Source: Gammaproteobacteria bacterium (GTDB lineage Bacteria > Pseudomonadota > Gammaproteobacteria > Eutrophobiales > Eutrophobiaceae). Taken from it: a stretch of DNA of 64,000 bases. How positions within the stretch are numbered: position 1 is the stretch's first letter; each line of letters starts with the position of its first letter. The translations under genes were made by a program, and so were the position numbers. The notes under the pieces are model-generated. The model ran no database searches, had not been told where the DNA came from, and saw only the letters and a list, made by a program, of their open reading frames with translations. Shown piece by piece: positions 9,387 to 20,569 of this stretch. The DNA lies in contig JANQNX010000003.1 in NCBI GenBank assembly GCA_028279365.1, positions 167,254 through 231,253 of the forward strand, read 5' to 3'.

Positions 9387-10183
9387 TTTATTTTTATCTT
9401 ATTTTTTTTATTGGCAAATAGCTCTTGTTGTTTAAGACCTATATTTGCAGATATTATTTCTCTCAAATTATTAGAGCGCTTGATAAGATAATCCGAAAAT
9501 TTATCAAACAATAAATCTGCGCTACTAATGATATCAGTATCTGGATTTACAAGTTCTTTAACTTCCTCCCAATCAATAGTTTTTATAGTCTCGACAACTT
9601 GCATTGCCTTTTCTCTAATTTGATACTTTTCAAACTCAGATTTATCTTTTATAAGTATTTGAAATAATTTATTGTTGATTGGTTGCGATTCTGTAATATA
9701 TTCGGGCATGGCGTCATCGTGATCAAAAATTGAAAACTTACTATTCCCTTCAAACAATATGTTTTTGGGTAACCTATCACGATTTGCAATCCATTCATCG
9801 AACACTGCACATGGAATTACGGCATCCCATAATAATAATTCCTGAATATAATTGTTAATTTGAAATGCAGGTTCGTTATTGCTAATTAAACCAAACGCAA
9901 TATTGTCATGGTTTGATTTTTCACTCAGTTCACTGCTTGCTACATATACATAGCAGGGTTGATCAATTGGTATGTTTAATACGCTAGCTAATACTGCGCA
10001 AATAGCTTCTTTTACTATGTCCTCATTATTAAGCAATTTTATAAATGCCTTACGATGTCGTATGTCTTCTCCTTGAGAGTGCAAATAAACAGTACCATGA
10101 TAAGTTCTACCTTTTCTATTTGGCACCAACTGTACGCCTGGCACAGCTGATGTCCAAATTACTCGTTTGCTAGAACTACTCAT
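9383..10183 (-). CDS. HipA-like kinase-fold protein
   Basis: The 266-residue product resembles the compact HipA-like (HipA_2-type) family. It has a Lys strand (AFIKLL, Lys49) followed by Glu59, then a catalytic-loop-like DEWIANRDRLPKNILF at 129-144 (Asp136, Asn141) and a metal-binding FDHDDAMP with Asp154. These match the Lys/Glu and N-x-D-R...N/D-H pattern of kinases related to HipA. It is about half the length of true HipA and lacks an obvious HipB antitoxin neighbour; instead a 284-residue unknown overlaps its stop. A toxin, defence or regulatory kinase role is inference. The unit is AT-rich and sits between housekeeping operons. Confidence 0.72.
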   Translation of the reverse strand: MSSSSKRVIWTSAVPGVQLVPNRKGRTYHGTVYLHSQGEDIRHRKAFIKLLNNEDIVKEAICAVLASVLNIPIDQPCYVYVASSELSEKSNHDNIAFGLISNNEPAFQINNYIQELLLWDAVIPCAVFDEWIANRDRLPKNILFEGNSKFSIFDHDDAMPEYITESQPINNKLFQILIKDKSEFEKYQIREKAMQVVETIKTIDWEEVKELVNPDTDIISSADLLFDKFSDYLIKRSNNLREIISANIGLKQQELFANKKNKIKIK

Positions 10184-10461
10184 GATTTCAACCGTTTATA
10201 TCTATAATATTTAACTAATTAGCCTAAATCTTCATTTTAGAGCACAGACTCAGATAGCTATTATTTTAGGACAAAAACTGCTGTTTGTACGTGAACTTTA
10301 ATAATGAAAAATTCACAGTAAAACTGATTATATTTGTTATTTAAAACAAATAGTTATTAAAATAATAAATGTATATGGAATTACAATTAATTACTAAAAT
10401 TTTAGTCGTCAATGAACGAGCGCAAATAGCTAAAGTAAATTTTCAAAAGCTTTAGTTAACT
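10184..10461. other. AT-rich intergenic region upstream of the HipA-like pair
   Basis: This gap between gltD and the HipA-like gene contains two palindromes: ATTTGTT-ATTTAA-AACAAAT at 10332-10351 and the perfect 14-base ACTAAAATTTTAGT at 10393-10406. Either could be an operator for the downstream pair; neither looks like an intrinsic terminator for gltD because the stems are AT-only. A TATTAT/TATAGA-rich stretch just before the HipA-like start could hold a -10 box, without a convincing -35. Confidence 0.4.
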
Positions 10462-11907
10462 CTATACTGGTGCGGGCAAATCCGTCTCACCCATTAACCA
10501 TTCATCAATACCGGCTGCGGCACTTCGACCCTCGGCAATTGCCCAAACAATCAAACTCTGACCACGGCGCATATCACCAGCAGCAAACACACCATCAACA
10601 CTGGTCATCCATGTCTTGGGATCGGCAATCACATTACCACGTTGATCCAGTTCACAACCGAGTTGTTCAAGTAAGCCCTGCTTTTCCGGCCCAAGAAAAC
10701 CCATAGCTAATAACGCCAGATCACAGGGAATTTCTTTTTCGCTACCCGCAACTTCTTCAAAACTCATACGGCCATCAACATTCTTTAATTCAACATCGAC
10801 CAATTGCAAGGCTTTAACATTGCCATTGCCGTCATCAATGAATTTTTTCGACGAGACCGAGTAAACACGTTCCACGCCTTCTTCATGCGCAGACGCTGTT
10901 CTGAAGATGCGTGGCCATTCTGGCCAGGGGTTATCAATCGCACGCGTTTGTGGTGGCTTGGGCATAATCTCTAACTGATGCACGGAGGCACAGCCCTGAC
11001 GATTTGAAGTACCCAAACAATCGGCACCGGTATCACCACCACCTATAATGATGACATGTTTACCTTCTGCAGATATAAACGTATCCGGTTGCTCATCGCC
11101 TTCACAGAGTCGATTCTGCATCGGCAGGTATTCCATCGCTTGGTGGATACCATTCAGTTCGCGTCCTTCAATAGGCAAGTCACGACGCTCACAAGCACCT
11201 CCGGTTAATAACACCGCATCGAAATCGTTTTTCAGATCATCAATAGCGATATCAATCCCGACGTTAGCATTGGTCTTGAATTTCACACCTTCTGCTTCCA
11301 TTTGCTCAAGACGTCGGTCTAATACTTTCTTTTCCATTTTAAATTCGGGAATACCATAGCGTAATAAACCACCAATACGATCATCACGCTCAAATACCGT
11401 TACATCATGCCCTGCACGAGCAAGCTGCTGAGCTGCAGCAAGCCCAGCCGGGCCGGAACCTATAACCGCAACGCTTTTACCGGTTAACTTTTCCGGTGGC
11501 ATGGGTTTCACCCAACCGTTTTCCCAGGCCTTATCAATGATCGAAATCTCTACCGCTTTAATCGTCACTGGATCATCATTGATACCTAATACACAAGATC
11601 CTTCACAAGGAGCGGGACACAAGGTACCGGTAAACTCCGGAAAGTTGTTGGTCGCATGTAAGCGTGTAATCGCATCATGCCATTGATCGCGATAGACCAG
11701 GTCATTCCAGTCCGGGATTAAATTACCCAACGGACAGCCTTGATGACAAAACGGAATACCGCAATCCATACAGCGCGCCGCTTGTTCTTTTAACGGTGCA
11801 ACCGGCCACGGTTGCATGACCTGTTTGTAGTCTTTCAGGCGTTCATCAACCGGGCGGTACGGTTGTTTCTCTCTTTCGTATTCAATAAACCCGGTAACCT
11901 TACCCAT
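10462..11907 (-). CDS. gltD: Glutamate synthase (NADPH) small subunit
   Basis: This subunit takes electrons from NADPH through FAD and iron-sulfur clusters to the large subunit. The N-terminal domain shows the cysteine clusters [17 protein letters not shown] (starting near residue 41) and CPAPCEGSC. The FAD motif [10 protein letters not shown] and the NAD(P)H motif GGGDTGADC follow. Length 481 is close to family norms. The start overlaps the gltB stop by 8 bases, indicating coupled translation and a gltB-gltD operon. The order damX-gltB-gltD matches Pseudomonas-type chromosomes. Confidence 0.97.
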   Translation of the reverse strand: MGKVTGFIEYEREKQPYRPVDERLKDYKQVMQPWPVAPLKEQAARCMDCGIPFCHQGCPLGNLIPDWNDLVYRDQWHDAITRLHATNNFPEFTGTLCPAPCEGSCVLGINDDPVTIKAVEISIIDKAWENGWVKPMPPEKLTGKSVAVIGSGPAGLAAAQQLARAGHDVTVFERDDRIGGLLRYGIPEFKMEKKVLDRRLEQMEAEGVKFKTNANVGIDIAIDDLKNDFDAVLLTGGACERRDLPIEGRELNGIHQAMEYLPMQNRLCEGDEQPDTFISAEGKHVIIIGGGDTGADCLGTSNRQGCASVHQLEIMPKPPQTRAIDNPWPEWPRIFRTASAHEEGVERVYSVSSKKFIDDGNGNVKALQLVDVELKNVDGRMSFEEVAGSEKEIPCDLALLAMGFLGPEKQGLLEQLGCELDQRGNVIADPKTWMTSVDGVFAAGDMRRGQSLIVWAIAEGRSAAAGIDEWLMGETDLPAPV

Positions 11908-14900
11908 GAGCGGCCTCCATTACAGCTTCGTCTTCCGGCATACCGGTTTCACGCGCTTTCTTAATTGCAGCAAGCACACGCTTGTAGTCTTTCGGCATGA
12001 CTTTTACAAATTTTTTCATTTGATTATCCCAATCATCCAATATGCGCTTTGCCACAGTGCTCTGCGTATATTGCTGATGATTTGTTAATAGTGTTTTCAC
12101 GGTTTCAATATCTTCATCGCTATCAATCGCATCCAAATCCACCATGGCTTGATTACAGCGGATAGCGAAGTCATCGTCTTCATCGAAGACGTAGGCAACA
12201 CCGCCTGACATACCGGCAGCAAAGTTGCGGCCGGTCTTACCAATAATCACGACACGACCGCCGGTCATGTATTCACAACCGTGATCACCGACGCCCTCAA
12301 CCACAGTATTTACGCCGCTGTTTCTGACACAGAAACGTTCACCAGCGATACCGCGAAAATAGGCCTCGCCTTGAGTCGCGCCATATAACACGACGTTACC
12401 TACTAGGATGTTTTCTTCCGGTACAAACGTCGAGTGGCGTGGCGGATAATTGATAATCTTGCCACCGGACAGGCCTTTACCTATGTAATCATTGGCATCC
12501 CCTTCCAGTGTTAACGTGACACCTTTAGGCAGAAACGCGCCAAAGCTCATGCCCGCTGATCCATTAAAGTGGATGTTTATTGTGTCTTCAGGCAAGCCTT
12601 CCGAACCATAACGCTTGGTAATTTCATAACCTAGTATCGTACCCACCGTTCGGTTGGTGTTGACGATAGGTAATATGGCATTAACCGGTTCTTTCTTTTC
12701 CAGCGCGTTTTTACACAGTGGAACAATGGTTGTCACATCCAGTGATTCTTCCAGGCCATGATCCTGTTTGTTCACACAGTAGATTTCATCACCTGGTTTA
12801 GGCGTAGCTTTATAAAGTATCTTCGAATAATCCAACCCTTTCGCCTTCCAGTGATCAACGGCCTTACGTGTGTCGATACGATCAACCTGTCCGATCATTT
12901 CATCGATAGTACGAAAACCCAGTTCCGCCATGTATTCGCGCACTTCTTCGGCAATATATTTGAAGAAGTTCTCAACAAACTCTGGCTGGCCACTAAACTT
13001 CTTGGTTAGTTCAGGGTTTTGCGTGGCAACACCAACTGGACAAGTGTTCAAATGACATACGCGCATCATGATACAGCCCATTACCACCAATGGTGCGGTC
13101 GAGAAACCAAACTCTTCTGCACCAAGTAATGCGGCAATCACAACATCACGTCCGGTTTTTAACTGACCATCGGTTTGCACGACGATGCGATCGCGCAAGC
13201 CATTCTGGATTAATACCTGTTGTGTTTCAGCAAGCCCAAGCTCCCATGGCAAACCTGCGTGTTTCAGTGAGCTCATGGGCGATGCACCGGTACCACCATC
13301 ATAACCGGAAATAAGTACGACGTCAGAGTGTGCTTTCGCAACACCTGCGGCTACCGTGCCGACACCGACTTCCGCTACTAGCTTTACATGAATACGTGCC
13401 TCCGGGTTCGCGTTTTTTAAATCGTGAATGAGCTGGGCCAAATCCTCAATCGAATAAATATCATGATGCGGCGGCGGCGAGATTAAGCCAACGCCTGCGG
13501 TTGAATGTCGGACTTTGGCTATCCACGGATACACTTTAGGGCCAGGTAATTGACCGCCCTCTCCGGGCTTGGCACCCTGCGCCATTTTAATTTGAATATC
13601 ATCTGCATTGACCAGATATTCACTAGTCACGCCAAAGCGACCGGATGCAACCTGTTTAATCGCGCTACGTCTTGAATCACCGTTTTCATCCGGGGTAAAT
13701 CGGTCCGGGTCTTCACCACCTTCACCGGTATTGGATTTACCGCCAATACGATTCATCGCGATTGCCAGCGTTTCATGCGCCTGCTTGCTGATGGAACCGT
13801 ATGACATTGCACCCGTTGAAAAACGTTTCATGATGTTTTCAATCGGTTCCACTTCATCAATGGATATCGGTTTACTGGCTGCTTTAAATTCAAACAAACC
13901 ACGTAAGGTGGCAAGGTTCTCACTCTGGTTGTTTACCGATGAGGTATATTCCTTGAATATTTCATACTGACCGGAACGCGTCGCGTGCTGTAATTTAAAT
14001 ACGGTATTCGGGTTAAAAAGATGGTACTCGCCATCACGACGCCACTGGTATTCACCGCCCCATTCGAGATCCGGGTTTTTCACTTCACGATCCGGGAAGG
14101 CATTATGGTGACGACGCTGAACTTCCTCAGCAACCACATCAAGACCAATGCCGCCGATACGTGACGCAGTCCAGGTAAAGTATTTATCAACAAATTCTTT
14201 TTCCAAACCAATTGCTTCAAAGATTTGTGCGCCTCGATAAGACTGCACAGTAGAAATGCCCATCTTCGCCATGGTTTTAATCAGGCCCTTGTTAACGGCC
14301 TTGATAAAGTTTTGTACCGCCTGCTGATGTTCCATTTGCGGAATGTGTCCCTTACCAATTAAATCACCTAGCGATTCAAAGGCAAGATACGGATTCACAC
14401 AGCCGACGCCATAACCTAGCAGCACCGCAAAATGATGCACTTCCCGTGGTTCTCCAGACTCAAGCACAATACTGATCTTTGCACGCGTGCCTTTGCGAAT
14501 TAAATGATGGTGTACACCAGCTACCGCCATTAACGCAGGTATGGCGGCATGCTCTGCGTCAATATTTCGATCAGACAGAATCATATAGATGTAACCATCT
14601 TCAATCGCTTTATCTGCAGCCGCGCAAACTTGTTTTAAGCCTTCGTCCAATCCCTTACCACCGTCAACGACTTTGTAAGTGATCGGAATCACTGTAGATG
14701 TAAAACCCGGCATATCCATATCACGAATGCTGGCCAGTTCTTCATTAGTGATCACTGGCGATTTCAATTTAATCTGACGACAGTGTTCCGGACTCGCGAC
14801 CAGCGGATTGCATTCTTTGCCAATGGTTGAACCGACCTGCGTGACCAGTTCTTCACGAATACCGTCTAACGGCGGGTTAGTGACCTGCGCAAACAGCTGC

Positions 14901-16456
14901 TTAAAGTAATCGTAAAGCAAACGTGAACGATTGGATAACACAGCTAATGACGCATCCGTACCCATTGAACCGGTTGGTTCGAGTCCATCGCGCGCCATCG
15001 GCGCCATCAATATTCTTAAATCTTCATGCGTGTAGCCAAACGCCTGTTGACGTTGTAATAAGGTATCGGCATCGATGCCTTGTGTTTGTTTCGGATGCGG
15101 GAGGTTTTCGATTGGCATCATGTTTTCTTTTAACCAATCGCCGTAAGGGTTTTCGTTAACAAATTCCTGTTTGATTTCTTCATCATCAATGATCCGACCC
15201 TGTTTGGTGTCGACCATAAAGATGCGTCCGGGAGTGAGACGACCTTTGCTGAGTACGTTCTCTGGTGCCACTTCCAGTACGCCGACTTCCGATGCCATAA
15301 TCACCATGTCATCTTTGGTGACGTAATAACGTGATGGACGCAGGCCATTTCGATCCAGTACTGCACCCATGACTTCACCATCGGTGAAGGCAATGGAAGC
15401 CGGACCGTCCCAGGGCTCCATTAAACATGAATGGTATTCATAGAATGCTTTACGTTGTTCATCCATGGTTTCATGTCCGGCCCAGGCCTCAGGGATCATC
15501 ATTAACACGGCATGAGGTAAGGGACGTCCTGCCATATGCAAAAATTCCATGACGTTATCGAAGGTTGCGGAGTCACTGCCGCCTTCGATGACAATCGGAA
15601 ACAGTTTTTGTAAGTCGTCACCAAACAGTTCAGATTCACACAATGCCTCACGCGCTTTCATCCAGTTAGCATTACCACGCGCGGTATTGATCTCGCCATT
15701 GTGCGCAACGTAGCGGAACGGATGCGCCAGACGCCATTCAGGAAATGTATTAGTCGAAAAGCGCTGATGGACTAATGCCATTGCAGATTCAACATCTGGA
15801 TCGCCTAATTCAGGAAACATCGGTTCAATCTGACTGCCCGTTAACATGCCTTTATAAACAAAGGTTCGGTAAGATAACGATGGAATATAAAACAGGTGCT
15901 TTTCCGTCAGGTCTGAGTTCCAGACAGCATGTTCAATACGTTTACGGATGACATAGAGTTTTCGATCAAAGGCACTGGAATCAATGCCCTCTTGTTTACC
16001 AATAAAGATCTGTTTAAAACTCGGTTCATCCTGTTTTGCTGATGGACCTAATAATGAATCATCGGTTGGTACGTGACGCCAACCCAGGAATTGTTGTCCT
16101 TCTTCTTCAATAATTTTTTCAAATAAGTTCTGACAATGTTTGGACTGCTCTTCATCAACTGGAAGGAAGACCATGCCCGCGCCATAGCTGTCATTTTCAG
16201 GTAATTCAATGCCCGACTCTTTGCAAACACGCTGGAAAAATTTATCCGGTTTTTGCAACAGAATGCCGACACCGTCGCCGGTGTTTTCTTCGCAACCGCA
16301 TGCACCTCTGTGCAACAGGTTTTTTAATATCACGAGGGCATTATCGACAATCGTATGCGATTTAACGCCTTTGATATTAACGACAAATCCTACGCCACAG
16401 GAGTCGTGTTCAGTTGAAGGGTCGTAGAGACCAGTTTGCTCTGACGGTTGCGTCAT
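11900..16456 (-). CDS. gltB: Glutamate synthase (NADPH) large subunit
   Basis: The large subunit makes two glutamates from glutamine and 2-oxoglutarate. I take ATG 16456 as start, giving [20 protein letters not shown], with Cys20 followed by GVGF as the N-terminal nucleophile of the class II amidotransferase after propeptide removal; an upstream in-frame start at 16513 would add 19 unlikely residues. The central FMN/synthase domain contains GEGGEDP and the 3Fe-4S motif with [17 protein letters not shown]. The C-terminal beta-helix has repeated Gly-rich strands. About 1518 residues is normal. A long 303-base leader containing phased repeats separates it from damX. Confidence 0.97.
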   Translation of the reverse strand: MTQPSEQTGLYDPSTEHDSCGVGFVVNIKGVKSHTIVDNALVILKNLLHRGACGCEENTGDGVGILLQKPDKFFQRVCKESGIELPENDSYGAGMVFLPVDEEQSKHCQNLFEKIIEEEGQQFLGWRHVPTDDSLLGPSAKQDEPSFKQIFIGKQEGIDSSAFDRKLYVIRKRIEHAVWNSDLTEKHLFYIPSLSYRTFVYKGMLTGSQIEPMFPELGDPDVESAMALVHQRFSTNTFPEWRLAHPFRYVAHNGEINTARGNANWMKAREALCESELFGDDLQKLFPIVIEGGSDSATFDNVMEFLHMAGRPLPHAVLMMIPEAWAGHETMDEQRKAFYEYHSCLMEPWDGPASIAFTDGEVMGAVLDRNGLRPSRYYVTKDDMVIMASEVGVLEVAPENVLSKGRLTPGRIFMVDTKQGRIIDDEEIKQEFVNENPYGDWLKENMMPIENLPHPKQTQGIDADTLLQRQQAFGYTHEDLRILMAPMARDGLEPTGSMGTDASLAVLSNRSRLLYDYFKQLFAQVTNPPLDGIREELVTQVGSTIGKECNPLVASPEHCRQIKLKSPVITNEELASIRDMDMPGFTSTVIPITYKVVDGGKGLDEGLKQVCAAADKAIEDGYIYMILSDRNIDAEHAAIPALMAVAGVHHHLIRKGTRAKISIVLESGEPREVHHFAVLLGYGVGCVNPYLAFESLGDLIGKGHIPQMEHQQAVQNFIKAVNKGLIKTMAKMGISTVQSYRGAQIFEAIGLEKEFVDKYFTWTASRIGGIGLDVVAEEVQRRHHNAFPDREVKNPDLEWGGEYQWRRDGEYHLFNPNTVFKLQHATRSGQYEIFKEYTSSVNNQSENLATLRGLFEFKAASKPISIDEVEPIENIMKRFSTGAMSYGSISKQAHETLAIAMNRIGGKSNTGEGGEDPDRFTPDENGDSRRSAIKQVASGRFGVTSEYLVNADDIQIKMAQGAKPGEGGQLPGPKVYPWIAKVRHSTAGVGLISPPPHHDIYSIEDLAQLIHDLKNANPEARIHVKLVAEVGVGTVAAGVAKAHSDVVLISGYDGGTGASPMSSLKHAGLPWELGLAETQQVLIQNGLRDRIVVQTDGQLKTGRDVVIAALLGAEEFGFSTAPLVVMGCIMMRVCHLNTCPVGVATQNPELTKKFSGQPEFVENFFKYIAEEVREYMAELGFRTIDEMIGQVDRIDTRKAVDHWKAKGLDYSKILYKATPKPGDEIYCVNKQDHGLEESLDVTTIVPLCKNALEKKEPVNAILPIVNTNRTVGTILGYEITKRYGSEGLPEDTINIHFNGSAGMSFGAFLPKGVTLTLEGDANDYIGKGLSGGKIINYPPRHSTFVPEENILVGNVVLYGATQGEAYFRGIAGERFCVRNSGVNTVVEGVGDHGCEYMTGGRVVIIGKTGRNFAAGMSGGVAYVFDEDDDFAIRCNQAMVDLDAIDSDEDIETVKTLLTNHQQYTQSTVAKRILDDWDNQMKKFVKVMPKDYKRVLAAIKKARETGMPEDEAVMEAAHG

Positions 16457-16759
16457 AATTATTTTCTCAAATTTAATGGTTGAAATACTGCCATTATGGT
16501 GGCTTCGACACACATAATGCTTTGGGAATTACATCCTGAGATCGTCCTGATAAAGCTAATGTTATCGTTATTATTCTCGTCTTCTGCCAGCTGACAAAAG
16601 GACGAAAATTATAAATCAAGGCTACTATTTATGTCACGGTGCAACATAATATTTCAGTGCTGCTGTCCATATTCATAAAAAACGGAAATTTCAGGACAAT
16701 TAGCTACATTTAGCGTAATTTAGCCTAATTTAACTACTATTTTACAGATTTTATGTGTG
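16457..16759. other. gltB upstream region
   Basis: These 303 bases carry the probable gltB promoter. The only conspicuous structure is the run of four 10-base direct repeats at 16698-16737, listed separately. I see no defensible -35/-10 pair, no riboswitch-like fold and no small gene. Confidence 0.45.
16698..16737. repeat. Four helically phased 10-bp direct repeats
   Basis: Four consecutive 10-base units read AATTAGCTAC, ATTTAGCGTA, ATTTAGCCTA and ATTTAACTAC. The period equals about one DNA turn, so the same bases face the same side of the helix four times. The array lies just beyond the damX stop and roughly 240-280 bases upstream of the gltB start codon. A regulator-binding or curvature element is inference. 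Confidence 0.5.
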
Positions 16760-18313
16760 TCAAAGTGATGGCTTCGCAAGCAGTTCCTTCAGACTTTTTA
16801 TTGATCGCGGCCATGGCGCCATTTTTCTCGCCCTTTCTGGCAGGGCAGTAATGGCCTCAGCAGCTTTATCCCGGTCATCATAAATACCGTAGATCAACAC
16901 ATGCCAGGGCTTACCTTTATTGGTGGTCATGAGTTCTATGATGTCGTCAGTGTTTCCTGAAAATGAGCGCAGATAGAAATCAATCGTCTGTTTTTCGTTA
17001 GCACCGATGAGTTGAATCACATAATGACTGTCGTCCTGTTTTGATAACCAGTCGTTGTCATTTACAGGAAGCTCATCATTTAACTCTTCAACAACAGGAT
17101 CGGGTGATGTTAGCTTTTCTTCCTGCCCAGCCTCCAAGGTGATCTGTTCTTCAGTGTCGACCTCTTCAACAACGCTAGTCGTTTTGGTTTCATCTATTAA
17201 TACGATTTCGTTTTTGCTTTCCTGCGGAGGCGAGGTCATCGCCATTTCGATATTCGATAAGATCGGCTCCGTCACATCCTCTGCTTGAATATCCATTGCT
17301 ATATCAGATTTGGCATCCTCAGCTAATTCCGGAATTACCGGCGTTGATAGTTGTTCTATGCTGACAGGTTCCGGTTCAATATCAGCGGGTTCAGGTTCAT
17401 CAATATTTTTTAATTCGTTTAGCTGTGCATTGTGTTCCTGTTTTGGTAAATCAAGTTTGATTGTTTGTTTAGCAGTTTCCGTCTCAGTTCGATATAGCAA
17501 ACTGGTCATGCCAATGGATAATAAAACTAATGCCAACGTTACCATTCCAATCATCTTGTATTTGCTTAAAAAGCCAAGGTTTAACTTAAATGATCGTTGA
17601 GGTTCCTTGTCTTGTTTTTCTACCGGGTCTTGTCGATATTGCTCGGCCAACAGATTGATTCTTCCGGGCAAGCCATGCGAGATACGGTGGATTTGTTTAA
17701 TGGTTTTATCATCATAGAGCTTGTTTTCGCCAATCAGATCGTCAGTATAACGATGGTGAATATATTGTATCGTTTGCTTTTCCGAGAAGCTTGGCATTTC
17801 AATGATATGCAGACTTCTATTATCGCTTTCTTCAATACCCAGTTCGGCTAACCTATCCAGAAAAGAGGGTTCACAAAATAAACATAAATGAAGTATCGGT
17901 TGCTGGTTCTGTGAGTTTATTTTTTCAAATAAAAATGAAAAAACTTCATCGCTCAATAGATCGGTATCATCGATCAATAATGCAGGTATTTGCTGCTTGC
18001 TCTCACAACGCGCCAGCCACTGCTCCAAATCACTGAGTGTAGGCGCTGGTTCAGTCTCATTGTTACTGGAGATATCAAGGATGACTTCCAGTACATGCTG
18101 TTGCGTTGCCGTTGCGTTGCCGATTAACTTTTTTAGAATAAGACTGGATTGCTCTTGCGTTTCCAGCTCATTACACAGCGAGGTTTTGCCTATGTCCTTA
18201 TCACCTTTGATGATAATCAGGTGATTACTGTACTCGAGCAAATGTAAAATCAGCTCTATCCGATGAGTCAGTTCTGGTGTTTTAAAGTATGTATGCTGTG
18301 GCTGAATATTCAT
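16760..18313 (-). CDS. damX: DamX-like AAA/SPOR-domain cell-division protein
   Basis: The 517-residue inner-membrane protein has an N-terminal AAA-type ATPase domain with Walker A GDKDIGKTS at residues 37-45 and a Walker-B-like PALLIDDTD. A single transmembrane segment follows (about 252-273), then a long acidic, Glu/Pro-rich linker, and a C-terminal SPOR domain starting near YVIQLIGA (about 430-510) that binds denuded septal peptidoglycan. This architecture matches DamX-like proteins encoded after aroB in Pseudomonas. It lies 20 bases downstream of dgt. In enterobacterial DamX the ATPase part is missing, so the ATPase form here is the longer version. Confidence 0.88.
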   Translation of the reverse strand: MNIQPQHTYFKTPELTHRIELILHLLEYSNHLIIIKGDKDIGKTSLCNELETQEQSSLILKKLIGNATATQQHVLEVILDISSNNETEPAPTLSDLEQWLARCESKQQIPALLIDDTDLLSDEVFSFLFEKINSQNQQPILHLCLFCEPSFLDRLAELGIEESDNRSLHIIEMPSFSEKQTIQYIHHRYTDDLIGENKLYDDKTIKQIHRISHGLPGRINLLAEQYRQDPVEKQDKEPQRSFKLNLGFLSKYKMIGMVTLALVLLSIGMTSLLYRTETETAKQTIKLDLPKQEHNAQLNELKNIDEPEPADIEPEPVSIEQLSTPVIPELAEDAKSDIAMDIQAEDVTEPILSNIEMAMTSPPQESKNEIVLIDETKTTSVVEEVDTEEQITLEAGQEEKLTSPDPVVEELNDELPVNDNDWLSKQDDSHYVIQLIGANEKQTIDFYLRSFSGNTDDIIELMTTNKGKPWHVLIYGIYDDRDKAAEAITALPERARKMAPWPRSIKSLKELLAKPSL

Positions 18314-18333
18314 ATGTTATGGTAACGATTGAA

Positions 18334-19479
18334 TCAAACCACCTGCTTAATTCTTTTTAACTCGGCCAAGGCAAATCGATCAGTCATGCCGGCAACATAA
18401 TCAGCGATCAATCTTGATTTACCCAAGGTATCGTTTTCTTTTTCTGCTTGTTCAATCGAAGCCTGTAAATCCTGACTTAACAAAGCCGGCTTTTCCATAT
18501 AAGCATCAAACAATATTTTGACCGTCTGTTTGGCATCATCCGCCATCTTTTGTACTCGCTCATGCTGATACAAATTTTTTCTGAGGAACTGTTTTAGTTG
18601 TATATGTAGTTGATAGATATCCTGACTCATACCAATCAAGGGTTTGCTCAGTTCTCTGACTTGTTCGATAGATTGCGGATTAGCTTCACTGATATTGGCA
18701 TGGCTCACTTCGATCAAATCACTAACCACAAAATTGATCATGCGGCGAATAATTTCATTCCTGAGTCTGCGTTCATCCAGTGTTTCCCATTTTTCAGTTA
18801 CCAAACAATATTGCATTTCCAGCAATTCACACTCTCTTAATTGATCGATCGTTAGCAGTCCAGCACGAAGTCCATCATCGATATCATGATTATTATAGGC
18901 AATGGCATCAGCGATATTCGCAATCTGCGCCTCAAGCCCTGGCTGTTTGTTATTGAGGAAACGTTGACCCAACTCGCCTAATTCCCTGGCATTATTTTTC
19001 GAGCAGTGTTTCATGATGCCCTCCCTGGTTTCAAAGGTCAGGTTTAAGCCTGGAAAATCCGCATAGCGACTTTCAAGCAAATCAACGATCCTTAGCGACT
19101 GTAAATTATGTTCAAAGCCACCATAATCACGCATGCATTTATTTAGCGCGTCCTGCCCCGCGTGACCAAATGGCGTATGACCAAGGTCATGTGCCAGGCA
19201 AATGGCCTCAGTTAGGTCTTCATTGAGTTTTAACGCGCGGGCAATGGTTCTGCCAATCTGGGCGACTTCAATTGAGTGTGTCAGTCTGGTGCGAAACATA
19301 TCGCCTTCATGATTAACAAAGACCTGAGTTTTGTATTCCAACCTGCGAAAGGCAGAGGAGTGGATTACACGATCGCGATCGCGTTGATATTCATTTCTGT
19401 ATTGCGCCTGTTGATCCTTGTATAACCTGCCTTTGGATGATTCAGAATGGGCAGCATAAGTGGCAAGTGGCAAAGACAA
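18334..19479 (-). CDS. dgt: Deoxyguanosinetriphosphate triphosphohydrolase-like HD protein
   Basis: An HD-domain dNTP triphosphohydrolase of the shorter (about 380-residue) class. Motifs include FRTRLTHSIEVAQIGR (first metal His), LAHDLGHTPFGHAGQDAL (HD pair) and a later DIADAIAYNNHDIDDG-type stretch written IADAIAYNNHDIDDG here. Start is a TTG at 19479, supported by AAGGAA eight bases upstream and by the family-typical N-terminus ending in RDRDRVIHSSAFRRLEYKTQ. It lies 10 bases downstream of aroB and 20 upstream of damX, so it is part of the aroK-aroB-dgt-damX unit. Confidence 0.93.
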   Translation of the reverse strand: MSLPLATYAAHSESSKGRLYKDQQAQYRNEYQRDRDRVIHSSAFRRLEYKTQVFVNHEGDMFRTRLTHSIEVAQIGRTIARALKLNEDLTEAICLAHDLGHTPFGHAGQDALNKCMRDYGGFEHNLQSLRIVDLLESRYADFPGLNLTFETREGIMKHCSKNNARELGELGQRFLNNKQPGLEAQIANIADAIAYNNHDIDDGLRAGLLTIDQLRECELLEMQYCLVTEKWETLDERRLRNEIIRRMINFVVSDLIEVSHANISEANPQSIEQVRELSKPLIGMSQDIYQLHIQLKQFLRKNLYQHERVQKMADDAKQTVKILFDAYMEKPALLSQDLQASIEQAEKENDTLGKSRLIADYVAGMTDRFALAELKRIKQVV

Positions 19480-19489
19480 GGTAAATTCC

Positions 19490-20569
19490 TTACTGCAAAT
19501 ATTTTTCTATTGTTTCGGTTAATGCTTCTGACGAATAATCCGCTGTAATTAAGGCATTACCAACGCTGTTTAACAAGATTAAATACACCACTCCGTCCTT
19601 GGCTTTTTTATCCACTTTCATGTTTTCAAGCATTTGTTCAAGCGTAACGCTTTGATGCACCTTGGTAGGTAACCCCGCTTTTTCAATGATTGACTCTACA
19701 CGATACAGATTATCTTCTTCAATCAGTCCGAGTCGCACAGACAAGTCGGTCGCCATCAACATACCACAGCCTACCGCCTCGCCGTGTAACCAGTGCTGAT
19801 AGGATAAACCGGTTTCTATCGCATGCCCAAAAGTATGACCAAAGTTTAAAATAGCACGTAAACCTGATTCCCTTTCATCCTCTGCAACGACTTCTGCCTT
19901 ATTAATACAAGAACGCTCGATAGCATAAGTCAATGCGGCTTCATCGCGTTGAACCAGTTTCTCAATATTTTCTTCCAACCAGATAAAGAATAGTTCATCC
20001 CTGATTAGCCCGTATTTTATGACTTCTGCCAGACCAGCAGAGAGTTCACGGTCGGGTAAAGTATGCAGTACATCGGTGTCAGCTATTACGGCCTGTGGCT
20101 GATAAAAAGCGCCTATCATATTTTTTCCCAATGCATGGTTGACCGCGGTTTTCCCTCCGACAGAAGAATCCACCTGCGCCAGTAAGGTTGTGGGAATCTG
20201 AACAAAGTTGACACCTCGTTGATAACAGGCTGCAACAAAACCGGTCAAATCACCAATGACTCCGCCACCCAAGGCAATTAATGTGCATGTTCGACTGTAT
20301 TTGTTTTCTAGCAGTCGACTAATAATAAGTTCAAGATTAGCCAGTGACTTGGTTTTTTCGCCGTCTGGTAAAATGTAGGTATCGTAATCCAGATGCTCAA
20401 CAAATCTTTCAACTTTTTCCAGATAATGTTTTGCTACTACATCATTAGTTACAATGAGCACTTGCTGACTGTTGATATGCTTATTAATCAACTCTGAATT
20501 ATCAAGCGTCTTGCCACCTATATAGATAGGATAACTACGCTCGGCTAATGCGACATTAATTGTTTTCAT
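19490..20569 (-). CDS. aroB: 3-dehydroquinate synthase
   Basis: AroB converts DAHP to 3-dehydroquinate, the second step of the shikimate pathway, using NAD and a divalent metal in the cytoplasm. The sequence shows GGGVIGDLTGFVAACYQRG and TTLLAQVDSSVGGKT, plus the metal His motifs in LNFGHTFGHAIE and HWLHGEAVGCGM. Length 359 is normal. I prefer the ATG at 20569 over the TTG at 20572. The start lies inside the 3' end of aroK, so the two genes are translationally coupled. Confidence 0.97.
   Translation of the reverse strand: MKTINVALAERSYPIYIGGKTLDNSELINKHINSQQVLIVTNDVVAKHYLEKVERFVEHLDYDTYILPDGEKTKSLANLELIISRLLENKYSRTCTLIALGGGVIGDLTGFVAACYQRGVNFVQIPTTLLAQVDSSVGGKTAVNHALGKNMIGAFYQPQAVIADTDVLHTLPDRELSAGLAEVIKYGLIRDELFFIWLEENIEKLVQRDEAALTYAIERSCINKAEVVAEDERESGLRAILNFGHTFGHAIETGLSYQHWLHGEAVGCGMLMATDLSVRLGLIEEDNLYRVESIIEKAGLPTKVHQSVTLEQMLENMKVDKKAKDGVVYLILLNSVGNALITADYSSEALTETIEKYLQ

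Noticed and set aside
8365..10461. Mobile-element borders around the HipA-like pair
   Set aside because: No transposase, integrase, tRNA gene or matching direct/inverted terminal repeats found by eye; the insertion idea rests on composition and context only.
16457..16513. 19-residue N-terminal extension of GltB
   Set aside because: The downstream ATG gives the normal short propeptide before the nucleophile Cys; the extension has no conserved features.
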